Below are positions 51,801 through 59,917 of a DNA stretch of 64,000 nt, piece after piece. The translations under genes and the position numbers were made by a program. The stretch lies in contig JACJYN010000005.1 of the NCBI GenBank assembly GCA_020636095.1, positions 186,001 to 250,000 of the forward strand. Reading direction: 5' to 3'. Each line of letters begins with the position of its first letter. Positions within the stretch are counted from its first letter, which is position 1. The stretch is from Lewinellaceae bacterium. GTDB taxonomy: Bacteria; Bacteroidota; Bacteroidia; Chitinophagales; Saprospiraceae. Below the pieces are notes generated by a model. It was not told the DNA's origin, did not search any database, and saw only the letters and a program-made list of their open reading frames with translations.

Positions 51801-54002
51801 GCTCCGGGCGTTTATGAAGTTTGTATGACCGTTACCAGCCCTTGTGGCAGCGGCCAAGCCTGTAGTATGGTTGTCATCACCTGCGCCGAGCCGGTAGCCG
51901 GCTTTTTGGTGCAACGAGATGGACTCACCCTTAGTATTACCGATACTACCTTGAATATGCCTACTCAATGGCTGTGGTCTTTTGGCGACAGCAACAACAG
52001 CAATACGCAGAACCCTCAACACACGTATGCTGCCCCGGGTACTTACGTCGTTTGCCTGCTGGCCAGCAGCGTCTGTGGCAACGACCAGGCCTGTCGCCAG
52101 ATAACGGTGAGCTGCGATGCCCCGCAGGCCGCCTTCAGTTTTCAGGCCGATGAACTAGCGCTTTCGTTTTCCGATATGTCTTCTAATACACCGGACAACT
52201 GGAGTTGGAATTTTGGCGACGGCGCTTCTTCCACCGAAGCCAACCCGCAACATACCTATGCACTGCCGGGCAGTTATCAGGTTTGCCTGGAGGCCGGCAG
52301 CATTTGCGGCAGCACCGAATCCTGCCAGACGGTCAATGTAAGCTGTGCGGCGCCCCAGCCTGCTTTCACCCTGCAAGCCGACGAACTGAGCCTGTCTTTC
52401 ACCGACCAGACGGCCAACAGCCCTGAATCCTGGCTCTGGACCTTCGGCGACGGCGCTTCGTCTGCCATAGCCAACCCACAACATACTTACGCTGCCCCCG
52501 GTAGCTACCAGGTCTGCCTTCAAGCCAGCAGCCTCTGTGGAGAAAATACCGCCTGCCAGTTGGTTGAGGTGAGTTGCACCCCGCCCCAGTCCGCTTTCAA
52601 CATTTCAGCGAATGCCCTTACGGTTGCCTTTTCGGACAACTCTCTGCCCGCCGCCGGCCAATGGCTCTGGACTTTTGGAGACGGCGGCAGTTCTTCCGAA
52701 ACCAACCCGCAGCATACTTATACCACTCCCGGCGCCTATACGGCTTGCCTGGAGGTGAGTACCCTCTGTGGCAGCACCCAATCCTGTCAGACATTCTCGT
52801 TGAGCTGTACACCGCCTATTGCCGGTTTCACTTTCAGCGACAACCAGCTGGAGGTCAGCTTTACCGACCAATCGGCCAATACCCCGACGCAATGGCTGTG
52901 GTCATTTGGCGATGGCAACACCGCCAGTACCGCTGGCCCAATTCATACCTATGCCATGCCCGGAACCTATCAGGTGTGCCTCACCGCCAGCAGCGTTTGC
53001 GGAATGACCCAGTTTTGCCAGAACATCACGGTGAACTGTTTTGCTCCTCAGGCCAACTTTACCTACAGTGGGCAGGAGCTGGCTTTCAGCTTCAACGATA
53101 TTTCCACCAACAACCCCGCCGTCTGGGTGTGGTCTTTTGGGGATGGCAGTACGGCTACCGAGCCCAATCCGATGCATACGTATCAATTCCCGGGCAGCTA
53201 TCTGGTTTGCTTGTCGGTTAGCAGTCCCTGTGGTAACACGCAACGTTGCGAGCTCGTTGAAGCCGGATGTACGCCGCCGCAAGCCGGCTTCTCTTACATC
53301 GCTGATGGGCAGGTGCTCTCTTTTCAGGATACGTCTACCGACGATGCCGTGGCCTGGCTTTGGTCTTTTGGGGATGGCAGCGGCGCTACCCAGCCCAACC
53401 CTCAACACATTTACAACCAGCCGGGAGCCTACGAGGTCTGCCTGACGGCCAGCAATATCTGTGGCAGCACTCAGAGCTGTACCGAGATACTGGTCAACTG
53501 CCTGCCCCCCGAAGCGGATTTCTCCTTCAATATGCAGGGGTTGTCCGTCAACTTTACAGACGCTTCGGCCAACGGCCCGGAGGAATGGCTGTGGGATTTT
53601 GGGGACGGCAATAGCTCTACCCAGCCTGCCGTGCTCCATACTTTTGAAGCGCCGGGTATTTACGAGGTCTGCCTGATCGTTGGCAACAACTGCGGTAAGG
53701 ATACGCTTTGCCAGCAGGTAGAGACTATGACCACGGGGCTGCGGGGCCCAACCGGTGATGAACTCATTTTGAGGGTTTATCCTAATCCCAGTTCCGGCCA
53801 GGCCTACCTGCTAGTGGAAGCACCGGTTCAGGAGGCCTATTACTGGGAGGTTTTCAATAGCCTGGGGCAGCGGGTGGATACCGGCGAGGGTAGGGCAGGG
53901 GCGATTCTGCCGTTGGCCCTTTCATACTATCCGGCCGGTGTTTATTGGGTGAGCGTGCAGGCAGGGCGGTACCGGGGAGCCGTGAAGGTGGTGAGGGAGT
54001 AA
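48801..54002 (+). CDS. giant T9SS-secreted protein: FG-GAP/VCBS, ASPIC and 15 PKD repeats
   Basis: 1733 residues. Signal peptide (MRKNVLLFLAFIPTIVFGQ). Residues ~25-400 hold about seven calcium-loop FG-GAP/VCBS repeats (DMNNDGLDD, DYDNDGDLDLY, DIDNDGDLDCF...). ~410-490 is an ASPIC/UnbV domain (GVGARLELYG..RWPSG). Fifteen PKD domains follow, each ~81 residues with a QWLWSFGDG core and a paired-Cys VCLTASS.CG..Q.C pattern. The fifth has lost FGDG (WIVEGQDS). The end is a T9SS type A tail (VYPNPSSGQAYLLVE, PAGVYWVSV). Probably a surface adhesin or carbohydrate-contact stalk. No catalytic domain seen. Confidence 0.93.
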   Translation: MRKNVLLFLAFIPTIVFGQITFTDSSSQLETGTLRSGAPMGVVDMNNDGLDDIVCLDNLHLLYIHYQLPDTAAFNSEFIADLAGPKWSLCVADADGNGYNDIFTGGAYNGLYLLKASNDGSSYNTSIFTDPSIFLQGSNFADIDNDSDLDVFACHDDGLSVPFANDGSGNLSVDYSLINAATSIPSDNSGNYGSVWTDYDNDGDLDLYISKCRLGVDDPTDPRRLNLLFQNDGNNNFTDVAAQANLQPFGQSWAADFADIDNDGDLDCFVINHDINNTLHRNNGNGTFTDITLASNLLSAFNGVGAGIQVKFADFDNDGFVDLLFTSLGVGHALLINNGNNTFTKANVPFPGAPTRIHSAAVGDLNNDGFLDVYAGFGFSFNQPSNESDRLFLNDGNDNHYFKARLKGGVSNINGVGARLELYGSWGKQIREIRSGESYGIMNSLTAHFGLGAANTIDSLIIRWPSGNIDFLTNPPADTTLLIEEGDFCLPNAGFQFSSPGLSVIFQGGGDAGVTDWQWDFGDGQTGNGQQVTHGYAAQGVYTVCLTTSGSCGQAQACRQVSVSCFTPVSDFVFATDGLDISFQDLSVGNPNQWLWNFGDGQSSVEQNPNHGYDTTGVYFICLTASNDCGTSTVCEFVQVSCGNITTAFDLDADGLSVQFIDYSSAGTNVWQWDFGDGTFSSEENPLHNFPMTGTYEVCLNIRGVCGQGQYCQIVEVSCPPPVAQFTTLEDELVITFQDLSTNIPTAWLWDFGDDSTSTQEMPVHTYAGPGTYTACLLANSPCGQDSICQEIVVTCNAPEAGFRIARDELTATFTDTSTHQPSAWLWIVEGQDSLTGAVLEYTFDSAGTYEVCLQASSICGMTEYCQMVAVSCAAIQPGFTYEADALRLSFTDTSTATATAWAWDFGDGTTSYLQNPVHNYALPGDYEVCLAIGNTCGDTASTCQQLSISCPAPEAGFSYQSSMLSIFLSDTSTNAPGQWLWSFGDGNSSAQQNPQHTYSAPGVYEVCMTVTSPCGSGQACSMVVITCAEPVAGFLVQRDGLTLSITDTTLNMPTQWLWSFGDSNNSNTQNPQHTYAAPGTYVVCLLASSVCGNDQACRQITVSCDAPQAAFSFQADELALSFSDMSSNTPDNWSWNFGDGASSTEANPQHTYALPGSYQVCLEAGSICGSTESCQTVNVSCAAPQPAFTLQADELSLSFTDQTANSPESWLWTFGDGASSAIANPQHTYAAPGSYQVCLQASSLCGENTACQLVEVSCTPPQSAFNISANALTVAFSDNSLPAAGQWLWTFGDGGSSSETNPQHTYTTPGAYTACLEVSTLCGSTQSCQTFSLSCTPPIAGFTFSDNQLEVSFTDQSANTPTQWLWSFGDGNTASTAGPIHTYAMPGTYQVCLTASSVCGMTQFCQNITVNCFAPQANFTYSGQELAFSFNDISTNNPAVWVWSFGDGSTATEPNPMHTYQFPGSYLVCLSVSSPCGNTQRCELVEAGCTPPQAGFSYIADGQVLSFQDTSTDDAVAWLWSFGDGSGATQPNPQHIYNQPGAYEVCLTASNICGSTQSCTEILVNCLPPEADFSFNMQGLSVNFTDASANGPEEWLWDFGDGNSSTQPAVLHTFEAPGIYEVCLIVGNNCGKDTLCQQVETMTTGLRGPTGDELILRVYPNPSSGQAYLLVEAPVQEAYYWEVFNSLGQRVDTGEGRAGAILPLALSYYPAGVYWVSVQAGRYRGAVKVVRE

Positions 54003-54071
54003 TGAGTGGGCTTTAAGGCAGGACAGGTTTCCAAAAGGAGGGCACTGAATGCAGATAAATCTTTTTAAATT

Positions 54072-54463
54072 ATGAACTGCCTGATCATCTTCGCTCATCC
54101 CGAACCCCAGTCGCTTAATGGACGGTTGAAAAGCCGTTCAGTGGAAGCGCTCGAAGCAGCCGGGCACACGGTAAAGGTATCCGATCTTTACGCGCAGGGC
54201 TTTGGCGCCGCGGCCGGCCCCGGAGATTTTACCCGTCGCGCTAATCCCGATTATTTCGACCTACAGAAGGAACAGATTTATGCTTTAAAGCACTGTATGG
54301 CACTTTCGCTTTTTGTGAAATGAAAGTGCTGATGCCTTATGTCGTCTACCAGGCCAAGCGGCTGGAGGAGGAGGAAAAAAAGAGGGTACTGGAAGAATGG
54401 GGGAGATACTGCGGAACCTGGATAAAAGGGGTTTTTTGTATTGAGTGGAAGCCATTAGCGTAA
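54072..54463 (+). pseudogene. NAD(P)H quinone oxidoreductase (flavodoxin-2 fold), internally deleted
   Basis: The N-terminus (MNCLIIFAHPEPQSLNGRLK, DLYAQGF) is that of the KefF/NQO1-type quinone reductases. After YFDLQKEQIYAL it jumps to sequence that, in another frame from 54320, gives the C-terminus (MKVLMPYVVYQAKRLEEEEK). The flavin-binding middle (LQFPLWW.. region) is missing. Decayed gene. Confidence 0.8.
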
Positions 54464-54487
54464 AAAGTTTGGCATCCAAACCTATTC

Positions 54488-54904
54488 TCAGGAGGTAGGC
54501 CCTTCCGGGCCAATGGTGGAAATTCCCAGTATTTTGGCTTTTCTTACTAAGCGTTTATCCGAGGTTAATAAAGTAGCTTCCAGTTGTTGAGCAAGAACCA
54601 AATAATAACAATCATAGGCAGGATGCTCTAACCTACAAGCTAGCTCCAGGGCTGCTCTCCAAAGCGGCCCAGTGGGGAAGAAAATGTCCACTAAGCCAAT
54701 AACTTTTTCTGCCAGCTTCAAAGATTCATCAGGGGCAACTCCTTCGATGTGGTGAAACTTCCAGGCAGCGTTAGTTGCTTCTGAATAAAACAAATCCGGG
54801 GCTGAAACCTGAGCCGCAGATTCTAAGCTGGGTAGAAATTGCCTGTCGCCCGGCGCCCCGGTTACAACGGCAAAGGCAGCGCTTACATCTAAAATGATTT
54901 TCAT
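54488..54904 (-). CDS. vapC: PIN-domain ribonuclease toxin
   Basis: 138 residues. PIN acidic residues: ILDVSAAFAVV (Asp 4), YSEATNAAWKF (Glu), HPAYDCYYLVLAQQ (Asp) and LLTSDKRLVRKA. Overlaps the antitoxin stop by 4 bp. Unlike the cassette-borne pair at 13.3 kb it has core-like GC content and no attC-like flanks. Confidence 0.88.
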   Translation of the reverse strand: MKIILDVSAAFAVVTGAPGDRQFLPSLESAAQVSAPDLFYSEATNAAWKFHHIEGVAPDESLKLAEKVIGLVDIFFPTGPLWRAALELACRLEHPAYDCYYLVLAQQLEATLLTSDKRLVRKAKILGISTIGPEGPTS

Positions 54905-55152
54905 CGGCTATCTCGGTCTTCTCTAATCCAGGAGGCTACGTCCACGTTTGCCCATTTTTTCCACAAGTGAACCTCCTGCTTGATTTCTGCAATAATTTTC
55001 TTCCTACGCTCCCGAAAATCAACCGGCACGTCCAGCCCTTTCGCCAGCGAAATGATTGCCTGCTGGCTAATACTCCTCCTTTCGCGCTCTGCTTCATCTT
55101 TTAATGCCTGATAAATATCATCCGGCAGTTTTCTGATTTGAAGTGTTGGCAT
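54901..55152 (-). CDS. vapB: ribbon-helix-helix antitoxin of VapBC module
   Basis: 83 residues. MPTLQIRKLPDDIYQALKDE followed by AERERRSISQQAIISLAKGL is an Arc/FitA-type ribbon-helix-helix. The C-terminal VASWIREDRDSR is the toxin-wrapping tail. A GCATGCAATATGCATGC-like palindrome lies upstream (about 55188-55206) and could be its operator. Confidence 0.85.
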   Translation of the reverse strand: MPTLQIRKLPDDIYQALKDEAERERRSISQQAIISLAKGLDVPVDFRERRKKIIAEIKQEVHLWKKWANVDVASWIREDRDSR

Positions 55153-55491
55153 GTATCTTTTTTTTACGAAGATACGCTTAAATTATATTGCATGCAATAT
55201 GCATGCAGTTTCAGGTTTCTATTTGATTGGCTTTAAAAGTCAGATTTGCCCAAGTGATCAATATCATTGTTCCTGATTAGTATTTTGTGTAACTTTAATA
55301 GCTACTGTGCTGTGTGATGTTGAGAGAAAGTGATTTAGAGCTTGTTCAAATTTCACCATCGCCTCAAAAACGAAATTTGAACAAGCTCTTAGCAATCGCA
55401 AAGGGCAAAACCGTATAACCAGGAATACCGATGTGAAATACTCCGTTTAGGGAACCTTGCATACATTCCAGGACGAACAAAAACCCTAACT
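55153..55491. repeat. intergenic region with a perfect 18-bp hairpin
   Basis: AGAGCTTGTTCAAATTTC (55337-55354) and its exact inverse (55372-55389), loop 17 bp. The AGAGCnTGTT start is shared with elements at 16692 and 24277. Nothing else recognisable apart from the vapBC upstream palindrome. Confidence 0.75.
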
Positions 55492-55905
55492 ATGGCAACC
55501 AAGATACGCCGGGTGGATTACTTCTACGCCACCATCAGAGACCAGCCGGGTGAAGCCTATCTCTTCCTCCAGCAACTGGCCGACCTGGGCATCAACCTGC
55601 TCGCCTTCACCGCCGTGCCGGTCGGCCCGGCCTGTACTCAGATTTCCATCTTTCCGGAGGACGCCAAAAACCTGACGGACCTGGCCCGTCATTCGGGCCT
55701 TAAACTCGAAGGGCCGCACCACGCCATCCTGGTGCAGGGCAATGATGAAGTCGGCGCCCTGGCGGAGGTCCATAAAAAGATTTACCGGGCGGGAGTCAAT
55801 GTGTATGCTTCGACCGGAGTGGCTACCGACGATGAAACTTACGGCTACCTGCTGTATGTCCGCCCCGAGGCCTTCGAGCGGGCGGCGAAAGCGCTGGGGG
55901 TGTAG
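55492..55905 (+). CDS. ACT-domain protein
   Basis: 137 residues. Two ACT-like halves: VDYFYATIRDQPGEAYLFLQ then QLADLGINLLAF, and HAILVQGNDEVGALAEVHKK then IYRAGVNVYASTGV. Small-molecule (often amino acid) sensing is expected; no fused enzyme. Monocistronic. Confidence 0.75.
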   Translation: MATKIRRVDYFYATIRDQPGEAYLFLQQLADLGINLLAFTAVPVGPACTQISIFPEDAKNLTDLARHSGLKLEGPHHAILVQGNDEVGALAEVHKKIYRAGVNVYASTGVATDDETYGYLLYVRPEAFERAAKALGV

Positions 55906-55988
55906 TTTTTAACGTCAAAACCTGCCTGTCATCTCACGCAAGCCTTCCGGCCGGCCCGTTTTCGTTGATCATGGTCCAAACCTTCCGT

Positions 55989-57968
55989 TTACTTATCCTG
56001 GGTCGATACTTTCAGCTCATCCGTCCGGAATGGGGCGGCCGGCAAGCCGGCGTCATTGTAGAGGTCCAGTTTCCCGGGATTGTCGGCCCAGGCGTAACGA
56101 ATGTATTTTGGATTAGCCACAGCTTCACTAAACACGACTATAGTGTTGTCCTCGCTGATGCGGGCTTTGGCGTTATGAAACTGGCCATCGGCGCCGGCGA
56201 CACTAAAACCACGCAGCCATTCCAAGCCCTCGCGGCTGATGAGTTCCCTGCCGGTATGGTTAAAATAAAGCCGGATTTGGTTGCCCTCCACCTTTGATGC
56301 TTTGTACACAGGGCCGCTGTATACGAGCGCTTCTTTGTAAACGATAGCCCGGGCGGCCAGGGCCAGCCGGCGCCCCACTTCCTGTTTATTGCGGGGGTGA
56401 ATGTCATCTGCCGTTCCGATATCAATGGCTACGGCCATACCGGTATGGGGTTCTTCCAGGGCCCGGGCCTGCGACTCCCGCAGTTCCGCCCATTGGCTTT
56501 CCGAGGGTTCTCCCTGTTCTGGGCGGAAGTTGGCCAATTGAACGAACAGGAAAGGGAAGTCACCCTGTTTCCATTGCTTTCGCCAGTCGCGGATCATCAG
56601 GCGGAAGCGTTCCCGGTAGCGGAAGGCATCCCCTTCATTGCTTTCCCCCTGGTACCAGATGGCGCCCCGGATTCCGAAGGGGATCAACGGGTGGATCATC
56701 GCGTTAAAGAGCAGGGCGGGCAAACTATTGGGGTGTACTATCGCCGGCTGCTCCGGCAACTCGGAGGCGCCGACCGCAAAATGCCATCGCCCCGATAGAG
56801 GGATGGTTCGTTTGGCGGTAAGTATCCGCAACGCTTCCGGCTTGCCGTAGAGGCCGCCGTTACCGCCCGTATCGACCACCCGGACGGTAATGGTGTTTTC
56901 CCCTCCCTTCAGCACTTCCGGAGGGATGGTATAAGAGCGGTCTGCGTTGTATTGGTTGATCATCCGGCCTACTTCCATGCCGTTCACGAAAGTAATATCA
57001 CTATCGTCAATGGGGCCTAATTCCAGGGTGGCGGGTTTGGCCAGTTCATCTGCCTGCAGGGTGAAGGAGCGTTTATACCAGACGGTACCGTCGAGCTCGT
57101 CGTAGCCTGCCTTTTCCCAGGGTTGCGGAATTTCCATGGTTTTCCAGCCACTCCAGTTGTATTTTTCTTCGAACCATTTTTCTTTGAGGCCCGGGTCCAG
57201 ATCATCGATGGCTTGCTCCCAGGCGGCCTGTTCGGCTTTGGAGCGTTCCATCATGGCGCCGAAGTCCATCGTCTTGAGGCTCTTTGCCGCGGCGCCCAGC
57301 TGAGGGTCATCGGCCAGCGCTTCGGCGCTGGTCCAGGTTTCCACCACGGTGCCGCCCCAGGAGGCGTCGACCAGCCCGATGGGAACTTCCAGGTTTTTCC
57401 AGAGATCCCGCCCGAAAAAATAGCCCACAGCCGAGAAATCGCCCACTGTTGCCGGGCTGCAGCGTGCCCATTGAGCTGGCAGGGTGTTGTTCAGCGGCTT
57501 CGTATTCATATCTCTTGGCACTGTAAACAGGCGGATTGGCGGATAATCAGCTCTGCTGATTTCCTGCTCGGCATCATCGGCCAGGCTGACCGGCCATTCC
57601 ATATTCGACTGGCCGGAGCAAATCCAGACCTCTCCCACCAGGACATCCTGTAGCCGGATGGCGCCGGACGGTCCGCTAACTGCCAGTTCATAGGGGCCGC
57701 CAGCCTCCATTGCGGGTAGTTCAACGGCCCAGGCCCCATCATCATCGGACCTGGCGATACTTGTCTGTTGGCCCAGCTCTACCTTTATCGTTTCGTCGGG
57801 GCCCCCCCAGCCCCATACTTTTATGGCCTGGCCCCGTTGCAGCACCATGTGGTCGGAAAATAGGTGAGGAAGCGAAAGCTCTTCCCCTTTCGGCTGGCTG
57901 TGGGCGGGTTGGATTGCAATGGCAGTTAGCAGGATAAAGGCGATGGCCGGGCGGAGAATGGAAAGCAT
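55989..57968 (-). CDS. sialate O-acetylesterase
   Basis: 659 residues with signal peptide (..AIQPAHSQ). SGNH/SASA hydrolase: catalytic Ser in EVWICSGQSNMEWPVSLADD, SWGGTVVETW, GAIWYQGESNEG, and the C-terminal His in ADDIHPRNKQEVGRRLA. A beta-sandwich (LDGTVWYKRSFTL..ITFVNGMEVGR) is inserted in the middle, as in the family. Removes acetyl groups from sialic acids or polysaccharides in the periplasm or outside the cell. Confidence 0.92.
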   Translation of the reverse strand: MLSILRPAIAFILLTAIAIQPAHSQPKGEELSLPHLFSDHMVLQRGQAIKVWGWGGPDETIKVELGQQTSIARSDDDGAWAVELPAMEAGGPYELAVSGPSGAIRLQDVLVGEVWICSGQSNMEWPVSLADDAEQEISRADYPPIRLFTVPRDMNTKPLNNTLPAQWARCSPATVGDFSAVGYFFGRDLWKNLEVPIGLVDASWGGTVVETWTSAEALADDPQLGAAAKSLKTMDFGAMMERSKAEQAAWEQAIDDLDPGLKEKWFEEKYNWSGWKTMEIPQPWEKAGYDELDGTVWYKRSFTLQADELAKPATLELGPIDDSDITFVNGMEVGRMINQYNADRSYTIPPEVLKGGENTITVRVVDTGGNGGLYGKPEALRILTAKRTIPLSGRWHFAVGASELPEQPAIVHPNSLPALLFNAMIHPLIPFGIRGAIWYQGESNEGDAFRYRERFRLMIRDWRKQWKQGDFPFLFVQLANFRPEQGEPSESQWAELRESQARALEEPHTGMAVAIDIGTADDIHPRNKQEVGRRLALAARAIVYKEALVYSGPVYKASKVEGNQIRLYFNHTGRELISREGLEWLRGFSVAGADGQFHNAKARISEDNTIVVFSEAVANPKYIRYAWADNPGKLDLYNDAGLPAAPFRTDELKVSTQDK

Positions 57969-58070
57969 AGATTTTTTGCACTAAGATAATATTCCTGGGC
58001 GATTAATGCACAGGGAGTTATAGGAAACCGAGGATGTGGACACTCAATCGTTTCCTTTCAAGTTACTTCA

Positions 58071-59513
58071 TCACACTTTACTTATGGCCTCGATCAGCCA
58101 GTTCTTATTGGCCACTGCCTTGCCCGAGTCCACTTCCCGCCGCAAAGCGCCGATGCGTTGATCGAGGGTTTCCCGCCGCAGCCCGGGCGCCTCGATGCGC
58201 AATTCATAAATCTTTCTGGCTAGCTGCAGGAAGCTGGCATTGGCCTTTTTGCGGTAATCGGAAATCTCGCGGTTGCGCAGCAGGTATTTTTTGAAGGCTT
58301 CAACCAGTGCGAAAAAGGGTTCGGGTTCATCCAGTTCGTAATAACTTTTCAGCTGTATAATCTTGGCTCCCAGGTGGTAGGAGGTGTCGGTGAATTCCAC
58401 GTCCTGGAGCTGCAGGAGGGCGTGCTTGTACTCCGCCCGGGCGTAGTATAGGGCGGCCCGGTTGTAGGCTACGGCGTTAGAGCGCCCTTCTTCTGGCAGG
58501 AACGGCTGATATTGATTGATAAACCGTTCCGTCCAGCCGTAGGCGCCCGTGCGGATGGCGGTGGTGACGATGTTCTTAAACGACCACTCCGATAGTTGCC
58601 CGCGCACGAGCAGCAGCTCCCGCTCCAGCATGAGTTCGTAGAGTTGGAACACCTCGCCGTAGTAGTTGCCTTTCCCGGAGTTGATCTGCCGGATGCAGTA
58701 GTTGAGGGCGTAGTGGTAGAGGGTGCGCAGCTCATCGGCGGTGACCACCTCCGATAGTTCCGGCAGCAGGCTTTTGAGGTAAAAAAAATGCGCTTCCTCC
58801 TCCGGCTGCTCCAGCATCAGCAGGGCCTGGTAGTAGAGCCTTAGGGCCGGCTGTTCCTGCAAGGCGGCGTTGTTGCTATAAATATTGCGCACCTCTTCGA
58901 GGAAATGGCACTCATAGCCCGCGTTGATTACCGCATTGCGGCTGGCCATGTCGCAGGCGATGCGCAATTTGTTGCACCAGTAGTAGCGGTCCAGTGCGTC
59001 GTTCTCTTGTTGCAGGTGTTTGGTGAAACGCCGTTGGCGGCGGTTGAGCTCGTACTGGTCCAGCTGTTGTTCAAGCAGGGATTCCTGCAAAAAGTATTCA
59101 AAACTGCGGCCTCCCTGCCGATCCAGCAGTTGCCGGGCGCGGCGGGCATTGCGTTGAGCGTGTTTCTCGGCATCGCGCTCCAGCAGTTCGCCGATGAGCA
59201 GGCGCCGTTCAAGGACGGGCTGTTGCTCGTATTGCAGGTAGGCCAGGAAGCCATACAGCAACTGCAGCAGGTCGCTGATGAAGTTGTCGAGCCGGATGTT
59301 GTTGTAAGGCTCGTTCGGATACATCGCGGCCCAGACGCCTTCGCGGCCCATTTCTTCTGCTTCAAAACCGGGGGCAAAGCTGTTTATCCAATCGTACAGG
59401 GCCGCCACCTTATCGTGGCGGTTGAAAAAGGGAGAGCGGACGTAGTGGCCGAAGCGGGTGCGTTCTCGGGTGCTCAGGGTGGTTAGGAGTTGAACAAGGC
59501 CGGTGTTGTGCAT
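58071..59513 (-). CDS. large helical protein of unknown function
   Basis: 480 residues from the ATG at 59513, MHNTGLVQLLTTLSTRERTR. The upstream in-frame part to 59642 lies in the palindromic region and is rejected. Helix-rich, full of Arg, Leu and Tyr, with an opening (FGHYVRSPFFNRHDKVAALY) that recalls a Saprospiria-type paralogous family. No enzymatic motif. The leader contains inverted repeats. Confidence 0.75.
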   Translation of the reverse strand: MHNTGLVQLLTTLSTRERTRFGHYVRSPFFNRHDKVAALYDWINSFAPGFEAEEMGREGVWAAMYPNEPYNNIRLDNFISDLLQLLYGFLAYLQYEQQPVLERRLLIGELLERDAEKHAQRNARRARQLLDRQGGRSFEYFLQESLLEQQLDQYELNRRQRRFTKHLQQENDALDRYYWCNKLRIACDMASRNAVINAGYECHFLEEVRNIYSNNAALQEQPALRLYYQALLMLEQPEEEAHFFYLKSLLPELSEVVTADELRTLYHYALNYCIRQINSGKGNYYGEVFQLYELMLERELLLVRGQLSEWSFKNIVTTAIRTGAYGWTERFINQYQPFLPEEGRSNAVAYNRAALYYARAEYKHALLQLQDVEFTDTSYHLGAKIIQLKSYYELDEPEPFFALVEAFKKYLLRNREISDYRKKANASFLQLARKIYELRIEAPGLRRETLDQRIGALRREVDSGKAVANKNWLIEAISKV

Positions 59514-59917
59514 AGGAGGAGTGATTCGAAGTAGGGAAAAACCGTTATAAATATAATGATAACTTTTATAATGATTACAAAAGTTATCATTACTTTTATA
59601 ACGATTATGAAAATAACGATTGCCGCATGGGATAATTGGCACTTTTCAGGCTGCTGTTAAGAGCTTATATCGCATTTTTATGGGCATCGGGCGCCAATAG
59701 CCAACAGCTAATCGCCAATTGTTGAATAGTTACCAGTGAAATTCGTAATAAAAAATCTAGATTTTTTTTTAAAAAATCAATAGATATAGGCATAAAAGTC
59801 AGTAAAGACGATTAAAAATAACTAGAAATCTCAAAAATTGTACTTTCCTGCTTCCTTTCCTGCCCTTACTTTTGTCACAACATTTGATCCCATGAACGAA
59901 CGCTAAACTCAGTTCCT
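59514..59917. repeat. AT-rich spacer with palindrome TAATGATAACTTTT
   Basis: TAATGATAACTTTT (about 59553) is followed by its exact inverse AAAAGTTATCATTA about ten bases later, and a third partial copy (ACTTTTATAACGATTA) follows. Possible operator between the divergent genes. A lone TGAATAGTTAC (59723-59733) resembles one end of the 152-bp MITE. The stretch 59750-59880 is AT-rich and probably holds the promoter of the next gene. Confidence 0.6.

Noticed and set aside
55965..57653. Plus-strand frames opposite the sialate O-acetylesterase
   Set aside because: Fragmentary, no motifs, fully covered by a convincing minus-strand gene.
59723..59733. Third MITE copy (TGAATAGTTAC)
   Set aside because: Only one end-like 11-mer is present, with no partner end within reach or target duplication. 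GACTATTCAGCAG at about 40244 is the same case.
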